Positions 6,277 to 6,579 of a stretch of DNA of 6,579 bases are shown piece after piece. Each line of letters opens with the position of its first letter. The first letter of the stretch is position 1. The notes under the pieces were generated by a model, which worked only from the letters and a program-made list of their open reading frames with translations, ran no database searches and was not told where the DNA came from. Origin of the DNA: Gemmatimonadales bacterium (lineage in GTDB: Bacteria; Gemmatimonadota; Gemmatimonadetes; Gemmatimonadales; GWC2-71-9); assembly GCA_013812695.1 (NCBI GenBank), contig JACCSZ010000011.1, positions 1 to 6,579 of the forward strand. Reading direction: 5' to 3'. Both the position numbers and the translations under genes were made by a program.

Positions 6277-6281
6277 TCCTT
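6277..6281 (-). promoter_or_regulatory. Ribosome-binding site of the SRPBCC gene
   Basis: AAGGA on the - strand stands 4 bases before the ATG at 6272. The spacing is short but acceptable. It supports this start, because no other in-frame start with a purine-rich leader lies near the conserved domain. Confidence 0.55.
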
Positions 6282-6324
6282 GACTGCACAAGGTATGTCG
6301 AAACCGCACCATCGTGTGACAACG

Positions 6325-6352
6325 AGAATAATCTTGCCGTGACGGGGGTCAC
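6325..6352 (-). promoter_or_regulatory. Candidate promoter for the - strand operon
   Basis: In the only AT-richer gap of the window the - strand reads GTGACC (6352-6347), 16 bases, then TATTCT (6330-6325). Each hexamer matches 4 of 6 consensus positions of a sigma-70 promoter. Transcription would start near 6318, giving a leader of about 45 bases. The match is modest, and the phylum's promoter preferences may differ. If wrong, the operon may be read from the upstream gene. Confidence 0.35.
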
Positions 6353-6357
6353 CCGTC
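6341..6357. repeat. Small inverted repeat around the upstream gene's stop codon
   Basis: GACGGG (6341-6346) pairs with CCCGTC (6352-6357) around a 5-base loop that contains the TGA stop of the upstream gene on the - strand. An alternative hairpin GTGAC/GTCAC (6339-6343 and 6348-6352) overlaps it, and the two are mutually exclusive. No T-run follows, so it is at best a weak terminator. It also overlaps the -35 element of the candidate promoter, so an operator is equally possible. Confidence 0.4.
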
Positions 6358-6579
6358 CAGGCGTGCCTGCTCCTCGTCAATGTGGTCCCGGTGCGCCCGA
6401 TCGTCCAGCAGGGCGGCGGTTCCGTCTCTGGCGTCGGGGTCGGCAATTTCAGCTTTCGGGCTTGCATAGTGCCGGCCCATCTTGTCGGCGTCGCGCGGGT
6501 CGCCGAGCTCGAGCTCATCGGCCGCGTCCTCGCTCTCCGACCCGGCGGCGTTGCCGCTCGGCCCGAGCGCGAAACGCCG
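6349..6579 (-). CDS. Unrecognised acidic protein, C-terminal part
   Basis: The frame is open from the window edge to TGA (6351-6349) and gives 76 residues; the start lies outside. The fragment is hydrophilic and very acidic (SESEDAADELELGDP, HIDEEQARLDG), with no membrane segment, cysteine or known motif. Strong G/C at third codon positions and the absence of stops support real coding. An internal ATG at 6480 (MGRHYASPK) has no ribosome-binding site, and coding bias continues upstream of it, so it was not taken as the start. It reads in the same direction as the operon, 76 bases upstream of the SRPBCC gene. I do not recognise the family. Confidence 0.6.
   Translation of the reverse strand, partial: RRFALGPSGNAAGSESEDAADELELGDPRDADKMGRHYASPKAEIADPDARDGTAALLDDRAHRDHIDEEQARLDG

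Noticed and set aside
6505..6516. 12-base palindrome GAGCTCGAGCTC
   Set aside because: It simply encodes Glu-Leu-Glu-Leu in the acidic protein by a repeated codon pair; no sign of a regulatory role.
6273..6518. Upstream extension of the SRPBCC frame
   Set aside because: It overlaps the acidic protein in another frame, reads as low-complexity Arg/Thr/Pro sequence, and the ATG at 6272 has its own ribosome-binding site.

Overview
The window is about 6.6 kb of very GC-rich bacterial DNA, with G/C strongly preferred at third codon positions. The large outer-membrane receptor and the twin-arginine (Tat) secreted, ferritin-like proteins point to a Gram-negative bacterium. The receptor's build (N-terminal carboxypeptidase-regulatory-like domain, plug, an EF-hand loop near the C-terminus, and an ending of the type PRLVRLGVELLF) looks most like Gemmatimonadota. 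That is an impression from family resemblance, not a search result. No tRNA, rRNA, CRISPR array, insertion sequence or phage gene was seen.

Layout. Bases 1-2735 (+ strand) hold a TonB-dependent receptor whose first residues lie before the window. Its reading frame is broken five times, yet recognisable receptor sequence continues across every break. Everything else is on the - strand and converges on the receptor, with an 11-base gap between the two stop codons. Read in the direction of transcription (right to left), the - strand carries: the C-terminal end of an unrecognised acidic protein (6349-6579); a 76-base gap with a candidate promoter; a membrane-anchored SRPBCC protein with an N-terminal YgaP-like transmembrane domain (5502-6272); a thioredoxin-reductase-like flavoprotein with a CPYC redox pair (4582-5505); a Tat lipoprotein joining a filamin-type Ig domain to a ferritin-like domain (3559-4575); and a second Tat-exported ferritin-like protein (2747-3547).

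The last four genes look like one tightly coupled operon. The SRPBCC stop and the flavoprotein start share a TTGA overlap. The flavoprotein's last two codons are the Shine-Dalgarno sequence (AGGAGG) of the first ferritin-like gene, and that gene's stop codon is part of the Shine-Dalgarno sequence of the second. The set combines two exported proteins with full sets of di-metal ligands, one cytoplasmic disulfide/flavin reductase and one membrane-tethered lipid- or ligand-binding domain. An envelope stress or metal-handling role is a reasonable inference but is not shown by the sequence. The receptor may be a neighbour only.

The points most worth a second look are the filamin-ferritin fusion lipoprotein and its paired partner, the four-gene cassette, the cluster of five frameshifts in the receptor against none in the adjacent 3.8 kb, a four-tract G-quadruplex motif in the first ferritin-like gene, and a canonical EF-hand loop in the receptor.
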